NCBI GenBank assembly: GCA_016748015.1
Contig: JAAOMT010000706.1
Location: 35,997 to 99,996 of the forward strand
Reading direction: 5' to 3'
Source: Geosiphon pyriformis
Lineage: Eukaryota; Glomeromycota; Glomeromycetes; Archaeosporales; Geosiphonaceae
DNA: 64,000 bases
The position numbers and the translations under genes were made by a program. The notes beneath the pieces were generated by a model that made no database searches, had not been told where the DNA came from, and was given only the letters and a program-made list of their open reading frames with translations. Of this stretch, positions 24,001 to 36,300 are shown one piece after another. Within the stretch, counting starts at the first letter, position 1, and the number at the start of each line of letters is the position of its first letter.

Positions 24001-25045
24001 CTAAAAAACCGATTTACTTATTAAGCAACTGTTAAAAAAATTCAGCAAAAAGCCCAAAACTAAAAGATTACAATGTTTTTAAAGTTTATTAGATATTCCA
24101 AACAAACCAAAAGCTTTCTCATTTAAAAACTCTATTATAATACTTAATATTTTATCAAAGCCAATCTTATTTATAATACCAAAAAAAACATCATTAGTTA
24201 AATAAGTTAAGAGCAAGTACTATTAATGTTAATTATCTAAAATATTCTTTAATATTCACACTTCTTTGTTTATCTTTTTATAATTAAATCTATTTAAAAC
24301 TTAACTTTTTCAGACTTCAGCACCAAATTCTTACCATTCACCAAATAATTCAAAATCATCTTGCAAAAAAAACACTCCAAAATACTCTTGATAGTGTAGT
24401 CTTTGTTAACTTTAAAACTTTTTATTCTCTTATTAATAACAGTATAAATTTTTACAACTTTAGCTCACTAAAATTCAGCAAGCTTTAACACATGATATAT
24501 TTTCTCAATATTAACTAACTTAAATCTGACTGTATTAAGATTGACACCCAATGCCAAAAGATCTCGAACATAACATATATATAGATTATCAAATAACAAC
24601 CAACAAAAAATTAAATCATTTAACTCACAATTAAAGCCCAAATATAAAGTTTGAACAATTTTAGATACTAAAACTTTCAATTTGTGAAAGTGCAATAAAA
24701 TTTTAGTGAAAACACTATTAAAATTCTTGCTTCAAGATTTGGAAAAACTTTATTGGCCAAAAATTAACAATTTTTTTAATAATATTTTACATAGAATCTA
24801 AATCAAAAAGCTCTTTTGAGAGACCAATATATTTACCAAACACAATAATATTTGTCAGTATAGCATCCTTAAATTGAGTTTATATGGCTACATTAGCTCT
24901 CTTAAAGTTGTATTTCTATTAATTTTTGTTAACTTGTTTATAAAAAACACTCAAATACACATCTAAAATACCAAAAAAATTAAAACTAAGACAAAAAATT
25001 GTAATGTCTAAATAATTTTAATAAAAAATCTAACAAAATACATTT
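21085..25045 (-). mobile_element. Old, 5'-truncated copy of the same LINE family
   Basis: Minus-strand peptides align in order with ORF2 of the element at 13.2-19.9 kb. The 3' end near 21136-21170 resembles 13260-13300. The C-terminal zinc-finger region is at 21638-21841 (VLCLFYRNIKFLNYIFSYK). RNase H is at 22298-22483 (VYIDNFINNLNITK, AFFKNVNFNLSIIV). The RT thumb/connection region is at 22776-23123 (FLDFSNNTIYYSFLYDLK, NHKFFDLQVLNWFF). RT motif B is at 23520-23702 (FFSLFWHIFYDFLLCEVKKQ). The linker after the endonuclease is at 24468-24695 (FHKLKVLVSKIVQ). Homology fades inside the EEP domain near 25040, so the copy is 5'-truncated. Many G/C positions have become A/T, so it is much older than its neighbour. 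Confidence 0.8.
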
Positions 25046-25520
25046 AGTTATTTATTTTTAAATTTGAATTACATTAATACAACAAAAATTTATAGAAAAT
25101 TTTTGAATAAATTCAAATAGTTTAAAAGATTTAATTATTAAGTTTTAAGTTAACTTATTAAAAATTTTGAATAGTATTTAATAATAAATATAAATAATTT
25201 TAAATTAAATTAATAGATTAGAATGTAATAAAATTAAATATATATTAAGAATGTTAAATCTAATTTCTGAAATAAAATACGTAATTTGCATTTGTAAAAA
25301 ATAAATTAAGAATAATTATTTATTTTATATATAATTTTTAAAATATTTAGGTATAAAATCTGATAAACAAAAACAAAGTATTTTTTTGATTGTTTAAAAA
25401 CTCCTTAAAAATTATAATATTTTTATTTTATAATTAACAAATTTACTTTAGTGCCTAATAAATATGTACATGATTTTGGTTACAGCCAAAATAGCTTTTT
25501 ATATATCATTTTTCTAAGCT
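25046..25520. other. AT-rich sequence, no gene seen
   Basis: Between the 5'-truncated LINE copy and the SAM-like relic. Nothing recognised. Confidence 0.5.
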
Positions 25521-26064
25521 ATGAGCAATAAAAAGAAAATTACTAAAGACAAAGTTAGTACTTCTTTGGCAGTCAATGCTGATTCGACTATAGAAAAAAA
25601 AGAAAAATAGATGAGAATCAAGATTCTATAATCCCTGAAATTAGTATATCTAATATATTTAACTTAAGTATATATCTTTTGAATTTAAAACTAACTCAAG
25701 GTAAAGTAGACTTGGTATAAGTATTATTTTTTGGAGAATTATTTATTGTCATCTACAAAAAAAATAGAGTTCAAAAACTTTGGCATTAATGATAAATCTG
25801 CCCAATATGATGTGGGCAAAAAAGAAGTTGAAGAAATCAAAAAGTGGGCTCTACAATAAGTTAATGAGTTTCTTAAAAAAAAGAGCAAAGAGTTATTCCT
25901 TATAAAAAAAAATTTTGATATAATTAAGACTAACAAAATATCTGGTCAAACCTTTCTGTTATTAACCAAAAAAAAACTTATACAAAATGGCATGAAAAAA
26001 GAACCAATAATGGCAATTGTTACTTTGGTTAAAAAACTTAAAAGTGAAGAGCAAGGTAATTAGT
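25521..26064 (+). pseudogene. SAM-domain-like relic
   Basis: Begins with ATG (MSNKKKITKDKVSTSLAV) followed by stops. It then shows a nearly open stretch at about 25740-26064 with FLKKKSKELFLIKKNFDIIK, then TNKISGQTFLLLTKKKLIQN and GMKKEPIMAIVTLVKKLKSE. The last part follows the sterile alpha motif pattern (I..N.I.G..FL.LT...L...G....P...I..L.K.L). SAM-like N-termini are common in repeated hypothetical proteins of these fungi. One TAA inside the stretch and the broken N-terminus make it a pseudogene. Confidence 0.45.
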
Positions 26065-26277
26065 GAGTGAATATTGTAATCATCTGTTAATTTATGATCA
26101 AATATTAAGAAATAAGATCATATTGTGAGAATAATTAGAATGCATAACAACATACACATTAAGAGAAATATAGAATAAAGATAATAAATATTATTATATC
26201 TGTTTTCGTCTATTATTTTGATATTTTGTTTACTACCTATTTTTTTTTCTTTCCTTTTTTTTCTTTTATAATTATGT

Positions 26278-28310
26278 TAAAAAAAGCTAAGTATTAGGTA
26301 AAGAAGATTTATACAGATAATACCAAAAGTAAAAGCAATAAGGCTTTAGTCACAGATACATTTAAGTACAAGTTTGTAAACAACCAGAATTTTGTTGCCA
26401 ACTTTTACAGTCACATCAAATTTTGTTTGTTAAAGTGTTACAAAAATGATAGTTATTCTCTATATATTATATTGATTCAAAGCTTCAACTATAGGATGTT
26501 CTGCCTTATCACAGAGATTGCACAAGATATCTATGTTTTATATGTGTGCTTTTGACCACCAAAGAGCACAGGCTATTCTTTTTCATCAAGCATTGCATTC
26601 AACATTCTTGAGGAAATGCAGTTCGCAAAAATCAGCTGGTTTGAAACATTTTTAGAATACACAGTTGCTGCACTTGGTTGTATAATTCAAGATAGTCTGA
26701 CATTTTCCAAATATTAGAAAATACAGATGGATTTCAGCAAAGAGAAGAAGTTCTGAACTGACATTACTACTGACCTACAACATGCACTTAATGTAAGTTT
26801 TCTAAAGATAAAAAGTATTTCCAAGCAACTATATATAACTTCTGAAGTACTCACACTCAAATTTATGCTGTGTCTAGATAAGTCACATATTCTGACTACA
26901 ACAATTCACAAAACAAAGAAACAATCTCTATTTAGGATGATTTGATGTGCTTTGTAAAATATTAAATGAAAAACCTTTATGTGTATTATATTAGATACAG
27001 CTAGTTGTCTGTCCAATTTCATACCAACTGTAAAACATGAATTTTTTCTGCAGCTTTCAAATATCAAGCCACTTAAGTTGCTTTTGCCATTCATTAATAT
27101 TTCAATAATAGATGCATTGTTTATAGAACAAGTAGAAAATCTAACTGACAGATTTTTTCTAAGTCATGTCTTGTGGACTGCATTGCTTAAGTTTGGCATA
27201 TCAATTAAAAAAGCAGTTGAAACCACAAAAACAAAGTTGTTTGGTGGCACTGCAATCAATTTGCTAAGCATTTTTTTTACTGCTAAAACTAATAAACAGT
27301 TGGCCATGATTATTGTTATTATGTCTGTACTAATTTCTGTAAATATCTCATTATAATTGCATTTATTACATCTGCTAATAAATAGCTGCATGGCTATTTG
27401 TATTTCCATTAAAGAAAACAGAAGCCAAATGCTTATGATGTATCTATCTGAACTTATTTTTGCTGAAGCTATTATTAAAAAACAGTTATATGATACTAGT
27501 GAAAGTTCTTTAGCTGTTTGTAATATCATTTCAATGTGAATTCATTGATGCCAGTTACTATGACAAACTTGTTGCAAATAATTACATAGTAGAATTGCTT
27601 ACAAAAAAGTCAGGACAAAAATAGATTTTACACAAAAAAATTATCTTTCAAAGAATTCTTATCTTATTGTTTAGTAATTATGATGCTCTAATTACAACTA
27701 ACAATTCTTGAAAAGGATTGAAACTGGATAAATTATTACTGGAATTCATTCTATGCTTTAATCATTTTATATAGATAGAATATATTCTAAACAGTAAATT
27801 GCTTTAAATGACTGTTTAAATAAAGTACAGTTGCAATTTTGAAGTTTAATTAACCTGACATTGACCTTTTTATTCTACTCAAATGATGAAATGCTCAATT
27901 TACATATGTTACAAAATCAGTAAAAAACAGAAATGTTTTATAGGAAGGTTTTAATTATACCAAAAACTTAATTTATAAGATAAAGCTGCAGTATATATTC
28001 AGAGAACAGAATGTGATGACACTGTTATCATTCTTACACTTATGTTTCTATTGATCCTTGGATGACAAAAAAAAAAGATTTTATCTGTTCAAGTAGATGA
28101 AGCAAGAGAAGTTTGATTAATACTTAGCTGTCTTTTCAATAATATCATTTGTCTGTATTTCTCCTAAGATTAAAGAACTGAATATAATACTAATAGCCTA
28201 TGTTAGTCTATTTAATGACATGTGAAACAGTAAGACAGTTATAGACAGAATAACAATAGTAAAAAGTTTTGTTCTGTTATATTATTTATTAGACAATTGA
28301 AGTATATATT
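26278..28310 (+). pseudogene. Decayed large gene, unrecognised family
   Basis: Coding pieces follow one another on the + strand. They include VTDTFKYKFVNNQNFVANFY near 26352-26410, MQFAKISWFETFLEYTVAAL near 26618-26678, a 125-codon open frame at 26979-27356 (LSNFIPTVKHEFFLQLSN, ENLTDRFFLSHVLWTALLK) and a 60-codon frame at 27357-27539 (LHLLINSCMAICISIKENRS). Weaker pieces run to about 28310 (SFYTYVSIDPW-like near 28030-28065). The open frame on the opposite strand at 27164-27529 is a shadow. It may be the downstream part of the same ancestral gene as the SAM-like relic 200 bases upstream. I cannot name the family. Confidence 0.4.
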
Positions 28311-28883
28311 TTTATGTATGAAACAGCAATTATATAGTTTGCAGCTGGTTAAATTTTTTTGTAACAAGCTTTGTAATAAAAGCATATTGTTTTTAATTAT
28401 TTTTTATTTGGCAAGCAATAAGCTTTTATAAATGATGATTTTTAATTATAATATCTGTATAATTAAAATTATTAAAAAAAAATATATTAGTTAAGTTGGC
28501 TTTTTATTTTCTTGTTCAAATTAATAGTAGTAATAATAATAATCTAATACAATTATTGTTAGCCCAAAAAATTTGATAAGTATTTAATATTGGGAATTTA
28601 ATTGATAATTAATATTAAATAATGACTGTTTAAAAATAAGTACAAATTGCTAAAATTTTTATATATAACTGTTAAAAATAAATTTATAGTTTTTAAGTAT
28701 TTTAATTAAACATAATATTACTAGAAATTATTTTGTAATATTGTTAATACCAATTTTATTTATTAATTATATTGTTAATAAAACTTTTAAAGTTTTATTT
28801 ATTCACCAATTGATTTTAGGAAAATCTTATGTGATACATGTACATTATGAAAATAATATACTGAATTTAAAATAAGATTTGAG

Positions 28884-28910
28884 CATTACCATTACCATTA
28901 CCATTACCAT
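28884..28910 (+). repeat. (CATTAC)n microsatellite
   Basis: Four to five tandem CATTAC hexamers. Confidence 0.9.
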
Positions 28911-29021
28911 CAAAAATCAAAAACATTTACATTTTACTAATCAAAAAGTATTGTTCAAAGAATTGGAAAATCCAATGCTTACGGCTATTTTTCTATTACC
29001 TCTAAGAGTCTCAAATTGAAT

Positions 29022-29049
29022 ATGATGATGATGATGATGATGATGATGA
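29022..29049 (+). repeat. (ATG)n microsatellite
   Basis: Nine tandem ATG triplets. Confidence 0.9.
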
Positions 29050-29440
29050 ACTTGACAGATGTTTTTAATATTAGTTATTTTACTTTGAAAAAATTCAAGT
29101 ATCCTACTACTGTAGTTAAAAAATTATTATTTATAAACGTAATTATGAATATGTAAAAGAATTAAAAAGAATTTTTAAAAGTTATACTTTATTTCTCAAA
29201 ACTTTTTTTAACCAAAAATAATTATAATTCAACTAGTTATTTTGAACAATGATAAAAAACTGTTTTAATTGCCAATTAACTGGTTAAAAAATTTTTTGTG
29301 GATTTCAAAGCACTATGAAATAATAATAAAGGTATATATCCAAAGTCTAAATATTAATCTATTTTCAAAAGTTAAAAACGAGAAAAGTTTGAAGTATAAT
29401 TTTAAAAAAGTTTGTAAAATTTGTTTCAACTTGGTATTCC

Positions 29441-29483
29441 TCTCCCTCCATTCCCATTCCCCTTCCCCTTCCCCTTCCCCTTT
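29441..29483 (-). repeat. (GGGGAA)n tract, G-quadruplex candidate
   Basis: On the minus strand four runs of GGGG separated by AA occur in succession, preceded and followed by related purine-rich bases. Four GGGG runs with 2-base loops satisfy the usual G-quadruplex pattern. It is an all-purine/all-pyrimidine tract in otherwise AT-rich DNA. Confidence 0.8.
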
Positions 29484-29529
29484 GATTTGGAGCAAAATAA
29501 AACCCTTTCTTACATTATAAATGTTTATA

Positions 29530-29751
29530 TTACATGTATTCGAATACTAGATCCTCGATCTGAATAGGTAAATATTTGTTTTTCCTTTCAGAATGATTTT
29601 CATCTAGAAAATAAAACACATGAGGACTGAATTTAAGGAATATATATATATTATCTTTTTTAGTGAATCCCCATTTAATCAATTGATATTTGTCTGATTT
29701 ATAATCACACTTTCGAAACTCAAAATTCTTGAATTTTATAGAGCCACACAT
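29530..29751 (-). CDS. Hypothetical small protein or exon
   Basis: An ATG-initiated 73-codon frame with a plausible composition (FKNFEFRKCDYKSDKYQLIKW is its clearest part), lying 340 bases downstream of the lipase-like gene on the same strand. It contains a possible splice acceptor near its middle. No domain, signal peptide or relative is recognised. It could be a real small gene, an exon of one, or chance. Confidence 0.25.
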   Translation of the reverse strand: MCGSIKFKNFEFRKCDYKSDKYQLIKWGFTKKDNIYIFLKFSPHVFYFLDENHSERKNKYLPIQIEDLVFEYM

Positions 29752-30089
29752 TATATAGTATAAAATTTATTAGTTCTTGAGAACGTCACTTTCTTGAAAG
29801 ATTATTAAAAATCATCCATTAGTGACTTTATTTATGATCAATATATAATATGAATCATTATAGTATTTGAATAATCGATTGAAAATAATTGGTAAATTTG
29901 TTATTCAAGATAAATATTCTTTTGATATCATCATATCGCACAAATACTTTCTTTTAACAGATGAATTTTTTTTTCCATTTTCCTGACAAAAAATTTTTTA
30001 TTATGATTATGATTTTTATCAAGTAGCCGACACATTTTCACTTTCATTGACAGAAAAGTTTATAGCTATTAAATCTTGAATTCCAAGTT

Positions 30090-31523
30090 TCATTGACAAT
30101 AATTCATAACTACACCCATATATGGACCAGAATGTATCAAATCTCGTGGGACATCATCAATCGATTGACCAGCGTTGCATTCCTTTATTTAAATATGGCA
30201 AATAATTAATGATTAAAATTTAATGGAACTAAAAATTTTCAAATGATGCTACCCACCATATTCTCTCCAGACATCCCACCATGTGGGAATAATGTTCCAT
30301 CTAAAATCTTATTTACTTTCCATCCTCTAGATTCATAATGAAATCCTTGACACTCCCATATTCTTGCCTCTTCAATACACTCACATCTTGTGGAAGTAAT
30401 CCAAAATTCTAATTCATGGTGTCCTAGAAAATATCTTCCAGTCTCACGCTTAGGAAAATGTGGAACGTGATCATTGCTATGAGTCACACGGTTTACTTCT
30501 AGCCATTTATTAACTAATTGGGCGAAAACAACATTTCCAATTCGAGGAGCACCGAATGTTACCACTTTTACAACAGGATCAGAAAATCTAAACCTATTTC
30601 CAGAGCTTTTTTGATCCTTTAAATAAGCCTCAATCTTCCATGTAAGGGCGGCAATAGTTGCGTATGCTATGGAATATATATACTCTATTTTTAAAACTTT
30701 TATTTTTAAAAATAAAAATAAAAATAAAAGATTTAAACATACCACCACCTACACCCCATCCTGTAAAGTAGAATTTAAGATGTTCAGTTGATTCCATTTT
30801 TCGGAGAGTACTTTCATGAGCCACAAAAAAAGTTTTTTTTATGGAAAGGAAATTTTTTTGCCATTCTTCATCCACAAGAACCAATTTATCGGGTATTAGA
30901 TTGTCTACTTCGAAAGCTATGAAATTTGGTCGTCGATTTTCCCATTCATATTTCGTCAATTCTGGCCCTACAGTGAATGTAAAAATTTTTTGTTAAGCTA
31001 AATCTTTGGAATAAATTATTTATAATAGTGTTTTGACAAATAGATTTTACCAGAGAAAGCAAAAATTACAGATGATAAATCTTTTCGCCCGATAGTAACT
31101 AAGTAGAATTGATTATTTTAAACTCTAAACTGAAGATTTCTTCTTTTTCTTTTTCTTTTTCTTTTAACACTAATATATCTCACCTGTGATTCGACGGCCA
31201 CTCAATGGAGGGGTCTTTGCACAAAATGCAATATTGGATGAAATAGCCATCATTAAACTTTCTTGTATAAATTCATCAAAATACGTGGAATTCGTTAGTT
31301 TTTTATTCGGATGATGAAGTGAACGTGAATTTATAGTATTTTCCCGGTTATTCAAATTATAATTATCCAAATTTAAATTCATTCTTTGAAATGAACTTTG
31401 ATTTTCTAATTTTGACGACAAAATCTTGATCTGCTGATATCTCGGATCGGACAAAAGTGAATTTGTAAACACTGAAGAAATAATGACATTAAATGTCCAA
31501 AAAATAATTACGAATATCCACAT
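30090..31523 (-). CDS. Secreted class 3 lipase-like protein lacking the catalytic serine
   Basis: Five exons join in phase: 31523-31184, 31098-31051, 30967-30743, 30666-30257, 30182-30090, giving 371 residues. All introns are GT-AG. Residues 1-19 (MWIFVIIFWTFNVIISSVF) look like a signal peptide. The lipase core has IGRKDLSSVIFAFSGPE, then at 199-204 the nucleophile-elbow motif GWGVGG, then VTFGAPRIGNVVFAQLVNKW, THSNDHVPHFP with the Asp candidate at 270, and LIHSGPYMGV with the His candidate at 358. Active class 3 lipases have GHSLGG; here the Ser is Gly, so hydrolysis by the normal mechanism is unlikely. Two Cys pairs around 'CECIEEARIWEC' and 'ECN' support an extracellular protein. Its relative lies at 45455-46852. 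Confidence 0.88.
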
Positions 31524-33090
31524 GAGGGACGAAAAATTTCGATTGAATTAAAATAATATAAGAACGAGAATAAAATGGTATAGGGCAAATTTTTAAACCA
31601 CCACAGATATTTTGAAAATGATATATGACAGTTGGAAAATTCCTGATCCACGATCAATTACATGCGTGGGTAAATTTAAACGTAAAAAAAAAAAAAACAA
31701 TCGTCAAAATATTTAAAACGGTGTTTATGAACTTACTAAGCTAGAATATGTTTGTAACTTGGAAAGATTATTGATTTCTAAATATTTATTTTGAGCTCTT
31801 ATTAAAATAGCTACATTTTTTTCTAAATACATGTACATCTAACCTAAAAATTGAACCCTTTGGGATTAAAAATTTATTTCTAACGACAACATTAATATCT
31901 TCACAAAAAGTAAATGGTCGAATTTTTTTTTTGAAAAAAACTTTGATTTTCACAACAGTCTCTTCCTAGTATAGGTCCCATTATTACTAATAATATTTAA
32001 AATAAACAATTTCAAGGAATTGCTGCAAAAAAAATGGGTCCAGCAAAAAGCATCCAAGTTTTTCAAAGATTTAGAGTTTATGAGATTATACAAAAAAAAC
32101 TGAATTTTGAAAATTTAAATTTTGATTATTTTTTATGTGACAATTTTTTACATTCTCTTGAATTTGATTAAAATAGGTAACAAAAAATTATTACCTATTC
32201 AATAAGACCAATAAAACTTTTTCATGTTTTTATATAGATATCTTATTTATTTATTTTACTAACCATTTTACAATATAAAAGAAAATGAAAATTAACTAGT
32301 TTTTTTCTGACTGTTTATAAAATTTTAATTAAAACAATAACAACAACAATAATAATAATAATAATTATCTTTTAAATACAATTTAATAAATACTTTTATA
32401 CTTTGTTTTGTTTTTTCTTCATTTATTTTATGTGTTTGTTTAAAATATTAAACCAATTTTAATAATAAGAAATAATTTTATAATTTTTAATACAATTTTT
32501 ATATTATATTTTGTAATATCATAGTTCAGAATAACAAAATAATAAATAACAGAAGGCAAAAAAATTGGGAAATGAATAAAATTAATAATCAATTATTTCG
32601 GTTTTTTATTTTAAAAAAAATCAGTTTTAAAAACAAAATTTTATTTTTTATTTTTATCGTTTTTTTAAATTTGTATATTATTAAAATTTAAAAGCCTTAT
32701 TACCAGAAAACAAACAAACAAACAAACAAACAAACAATCTCAACTTTTTTAGACATTCTTTATGGTTTGTTGCATATATTCAAAGGGTTGTTAATATCTG
32801 ATTTTTTAAACCTTTTTTTTAATTCTATTTTTATTATCAAAAACAAATTTTTTCAGAGTAAAAAGCTCAACATTTTTTCTTTAAACATTAAAAAAATAAA
32901 AAGACAATTAATTTTCAAAATTTAATTATTATATAGACTAAATCTGTATTTTAATATTAATTTTTAGTAATTTTTGTTGACAAAATTTTCATAATTAAAA
33001 ATATTATAATTTATTAAATGAGTAGCTTTATCTATTGAATCAAAAACTGTATATAAATAATTTTATGATTATGAAATTATTTTTAAAAAT
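31524..33090. other. Intergenic AT-rich DNA with (CAAA)n
   Basis: Upstream region of the lipase-like gene. It contains a (CAAA)n microsatellite at about 32707-32737. No gene or distinct promoter motif recognised. Confidence 0.6.
32707..32737 (+). repeat. (CAAA)n microsatellite
   Basis: About seven tandem CAAA units. Confidence 0.9.
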
Positions 33091-33310
33091 TCTTGGGCTG
33101 TTTATTGGTATCAAATGGGAGCTCAGGCTGGTGATTTGAGGTTATTAGCGGTACAAATAAAAAAGACTTTATCCATCGGAACCGGAAATTGAATGTAGTC
33201 AATATAATTTTGCCCTATTGTTACAGTCGAGGAATTGGGATTGAACAAGATAAAGAGATGGCTCATTACTTTTTAAATCCACCACAACTTATTGAGAATA
33301 GTTCTTGTTG
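33091..33310 (+). pseudogene. Sel1-repeat relic
   Basis: The + strand reads SWAVYWYQMGAQAGDLR and, after a short interruption, QYNFA in one frame and YCYSRGIGIEQDKEMAHYFL in the next. This is the Sel1 pattern (A..WY..AA..G...AQYNLG.CY..G.G...D...A..Y). It is a fragment of one and a half repeats with a frameshift, in the opposite orientation to the intact Sel1-kinase gene 4 kb away. The 65-codon frame at 33441-33638 may or may not belong to it. Confidence 0.6.
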
Positions 33311-36300
33311 ATTTTTATGTTAAAAGATCTTCTCTGGGCGCTTAAAGTTTAATTTTAGTTGGAAAAAGCTTTCATAAAATTTAGTTGATTTGTTCTTTTT
33401 TTGATGGTGGAGCAAATTTTTCATTCAAAAAGTTTTCCTTGTGACTTTTGAAAATGAAAAGCAAATCATTAGAAGAGAAAAGAATATTAATATATTTTGT
33501 AGCATAATTTTTTTCAAAAATCCCAAGTCTTTGTTGAAAAGAAATTTGAAAAATTTTAATGAAACCAGTACGGTATTGACTATTTATAACAAATTTGAAA
33601 CACTAATTGGTTATCTTCGAAATAATTCTTTTATTTAAAAAAAAGTTTCGGATATAAAAGACTTAGTGAAATACAAATGATATCAAGTCACTCATTTTAT
33701 ATTTATATATATTATTTATCTTATCTAATATTTGTAATAAACAATTTTATTATTATTGCGATAATTAATAAAAACCCTTGAAAAATAAAATATACTTTAT
33801 GATTTCAAAGAAGTTAAAATATCTTTCTAGCAGTATGAAATATTATCTGTAATTATAGTTACTTTATTTTAGAAGTACTTTACAATTCTTAGGGTAAAAG
33901 ATTTTCATAATGCTAAATAGTAATAATAAGCTATTAAAAGTTTTAAATTTAATTTACTAATCCTCATCAAAGAATATACTTATATGCTGTTAAGAAATTA
34001 CTATTGAAACAAACAGTTAAAAATGGTCCCACATTTTTTCTTATTATGAGAAAAAGCAAAATTTAGTAAATATTTTAGCTTATTATATTTAGTCTAAAAT
34101 CTTCGAGACTTTTAGATTTTTGAGATTTTTAAGAATTTAAGAAATAAGTATATCAAGAGATTACATGCCATTATATTTTTTGTAATAACTGCAAAAATTT
34201 TAAACTTTTATCTTAGAAATCTTAATATAAATATATTTCTTCTTATAAAACAAATCTACAATACAAAATTTACTATACTGTTAAGAATACATCTTTTTCC
34301 ACAAATTTTAATAGCAAAGCCCAATATTAAATAAAAATCCTAGAATATCAGAAAAACTAATTGATTTTACTAGCAATATTAATAGAATTTGGATATTACT
34401 CATTTGCCAATAAAACTGTTGAAAATTAAATACCATCATTTCTTTAGATAAAAAAATTTATATAAAAACTAGTTTTTTTGTTCTGCTGCATTTTTTTGGG
34501 AGAATTATACAGACTAGTTTATATATTTGACACTAAGTACAATAAATGTACTTTAAAAATTAATCAATAAATTTACTGTTAAAATTCGAAAGTAGAAATG
34601 CACTATTAAAGATATCGACAAAGTTTTATTTTTTTTAAAAAATAAATCAAAACATTGCAATTGCAACAAAATATAAATAAAAAAATGAAATAGCTATTAA
34701 TAAATCATTGAATTTTAATTCCCAAAAAATAATATTTTTTGGTTAACATTTCTGACGTAATTAACACAAAATATTGACATGACTTAAGAAGTTTCGCAAA
34801 TAAACAAGTTTTACCATATAATTAGTAAAAACTCCTGGCTTTACTCCTAATATTGTTATTAAATTCTCACTTTATGATAGGCCTTACAACTTAACACTTA
34901 TATTTTTATTTAGTGTAAATTTTATCTTAAACACTGGAAATATAATAAAAAGATTTAATGTATAAAGCAAATAATCTAGTAAATTTGAAAATAAATAACA
35001 AATAATTTTGTTTTTGCTCAAATATCTTTGAATTTTAAATTAAGCAATATTCATTTATTTCAAAAAAAAAAAACTAATGTCTAAAGACTAACAAAATTCA
35101 AATACTGTACCTTTAACCAAAAAGTATTAATAAGCTTTAATTAAAAAACTCTTTCAATCAACATCAAAAAAAACTAAATAATTTTTTTGTTAAAGAGTTT
35201 TTTGATTACATTTTTTGTTATTTTGAATTTTAAAAATTAATTTTTTATGAAATAAACAATTAAATCATTTAAGAAACAAATTACAACCAATATTTTATCA
35301 ATTTTATCTTACGAATATCTATAAAATCAATTTCAAATAAAATATTTCTTATATACTTGATATTTTTATTTTTATTTTACTTTGTAAATTTGTTATTTAA
35401 AATTTTCATTATCAATTAATGTATAAAAATATTTTTAATTTTAGCAGTAGCACTAATTTTAATTCAAGTAAATTCTTTATTTTTTAATGAGTTTTCAATG
35501 TTTTATATATTCTTAAAATTGTAAGAAATTAAATTTTATAGCTTTTCTAATAAATAATATAAGCTTTCTGTAATGTATAATCTCATTACACAAAGTGACA
35601 ATTTTCAAATGAATTTTAAAGATTGTAATAATTCTAATGACTTAAAATTGCACTTCCATCGTTATTTTAAATGGTAAAAAATATTTGTTTTTGTTTATTT
35701 TTTTTAATTAAGGAGTAACTTGAAAAGCTGAAATATGTACACAAATAAGTCGCCCAAAAATTATTTGTAAAATGAATATTATACAGTAAAAATGCTCAAG
35801 AAAAAGGACACATTTTTAGAGAGTCTGTTATTTGCGTTAAAATTAAAAAATACTTTGTTAAACTAGAAATTTTTTCAATCTCATGCTCTAAAGAAAAGTT
35901 GAGGAAAATAAGAAAACTTGAAAACTGCTTACAATATTTTTTATTTATTGCATTGATTCTTTAAGAAAACTTTTAAGTTAAGGAAGTGCACCAGGTTTAA
36001 ATTCTTGAGCAATTTTTTCTTGTTTCTCTAATAATTTTTTTTAATAATTATTCTTGGCTACATAGTCTAAAGGATATTGGGGCACTAAAAAGATTAAATT
36101 AGCATAAAAGATTCAAAATGCTGATACTAGCGGCAAAGAGTAGAGTAAAAGAAGACAATAGGCTTTGAACACTGCCAGTTCAGCGTTGAAAAGTAAAAGG
36201 TTGGCTAAAAAAAATAATACTGATTACAGAAATATATATATGAATCAATTATCTTTGTGTTTTAATCCCGATTGAATCTAACTGCTATAAAGAAGGAATA

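Larger units (their letters stand above)
28311..29529. other. AT-rich intergenic DNA with microsatellites
   Basis: Contains (CATTAC)n at 28884-28910, (ATG)n at 29022-29049 and a (TTCCCC)n tract at 29441-29483. The short open frame across the last tract is low-complexity and not believed. No gene recognised. Confidence 0.6.

Noticed and set aside
27164-27529. 121-codon minus-strand frame
   Set aside because: Opposite strand of a longer chain of plus-strand coding pieces; hydrophobic and without a recognisable domain. Some doubt remains because both strands are open.
29269-29520. 83-codon plus-strand frame ending in Pro/Ser repeats
   Set aside because: Its second half is the CCCCTT microsatellite and its first half is AT-rich without domain signal.
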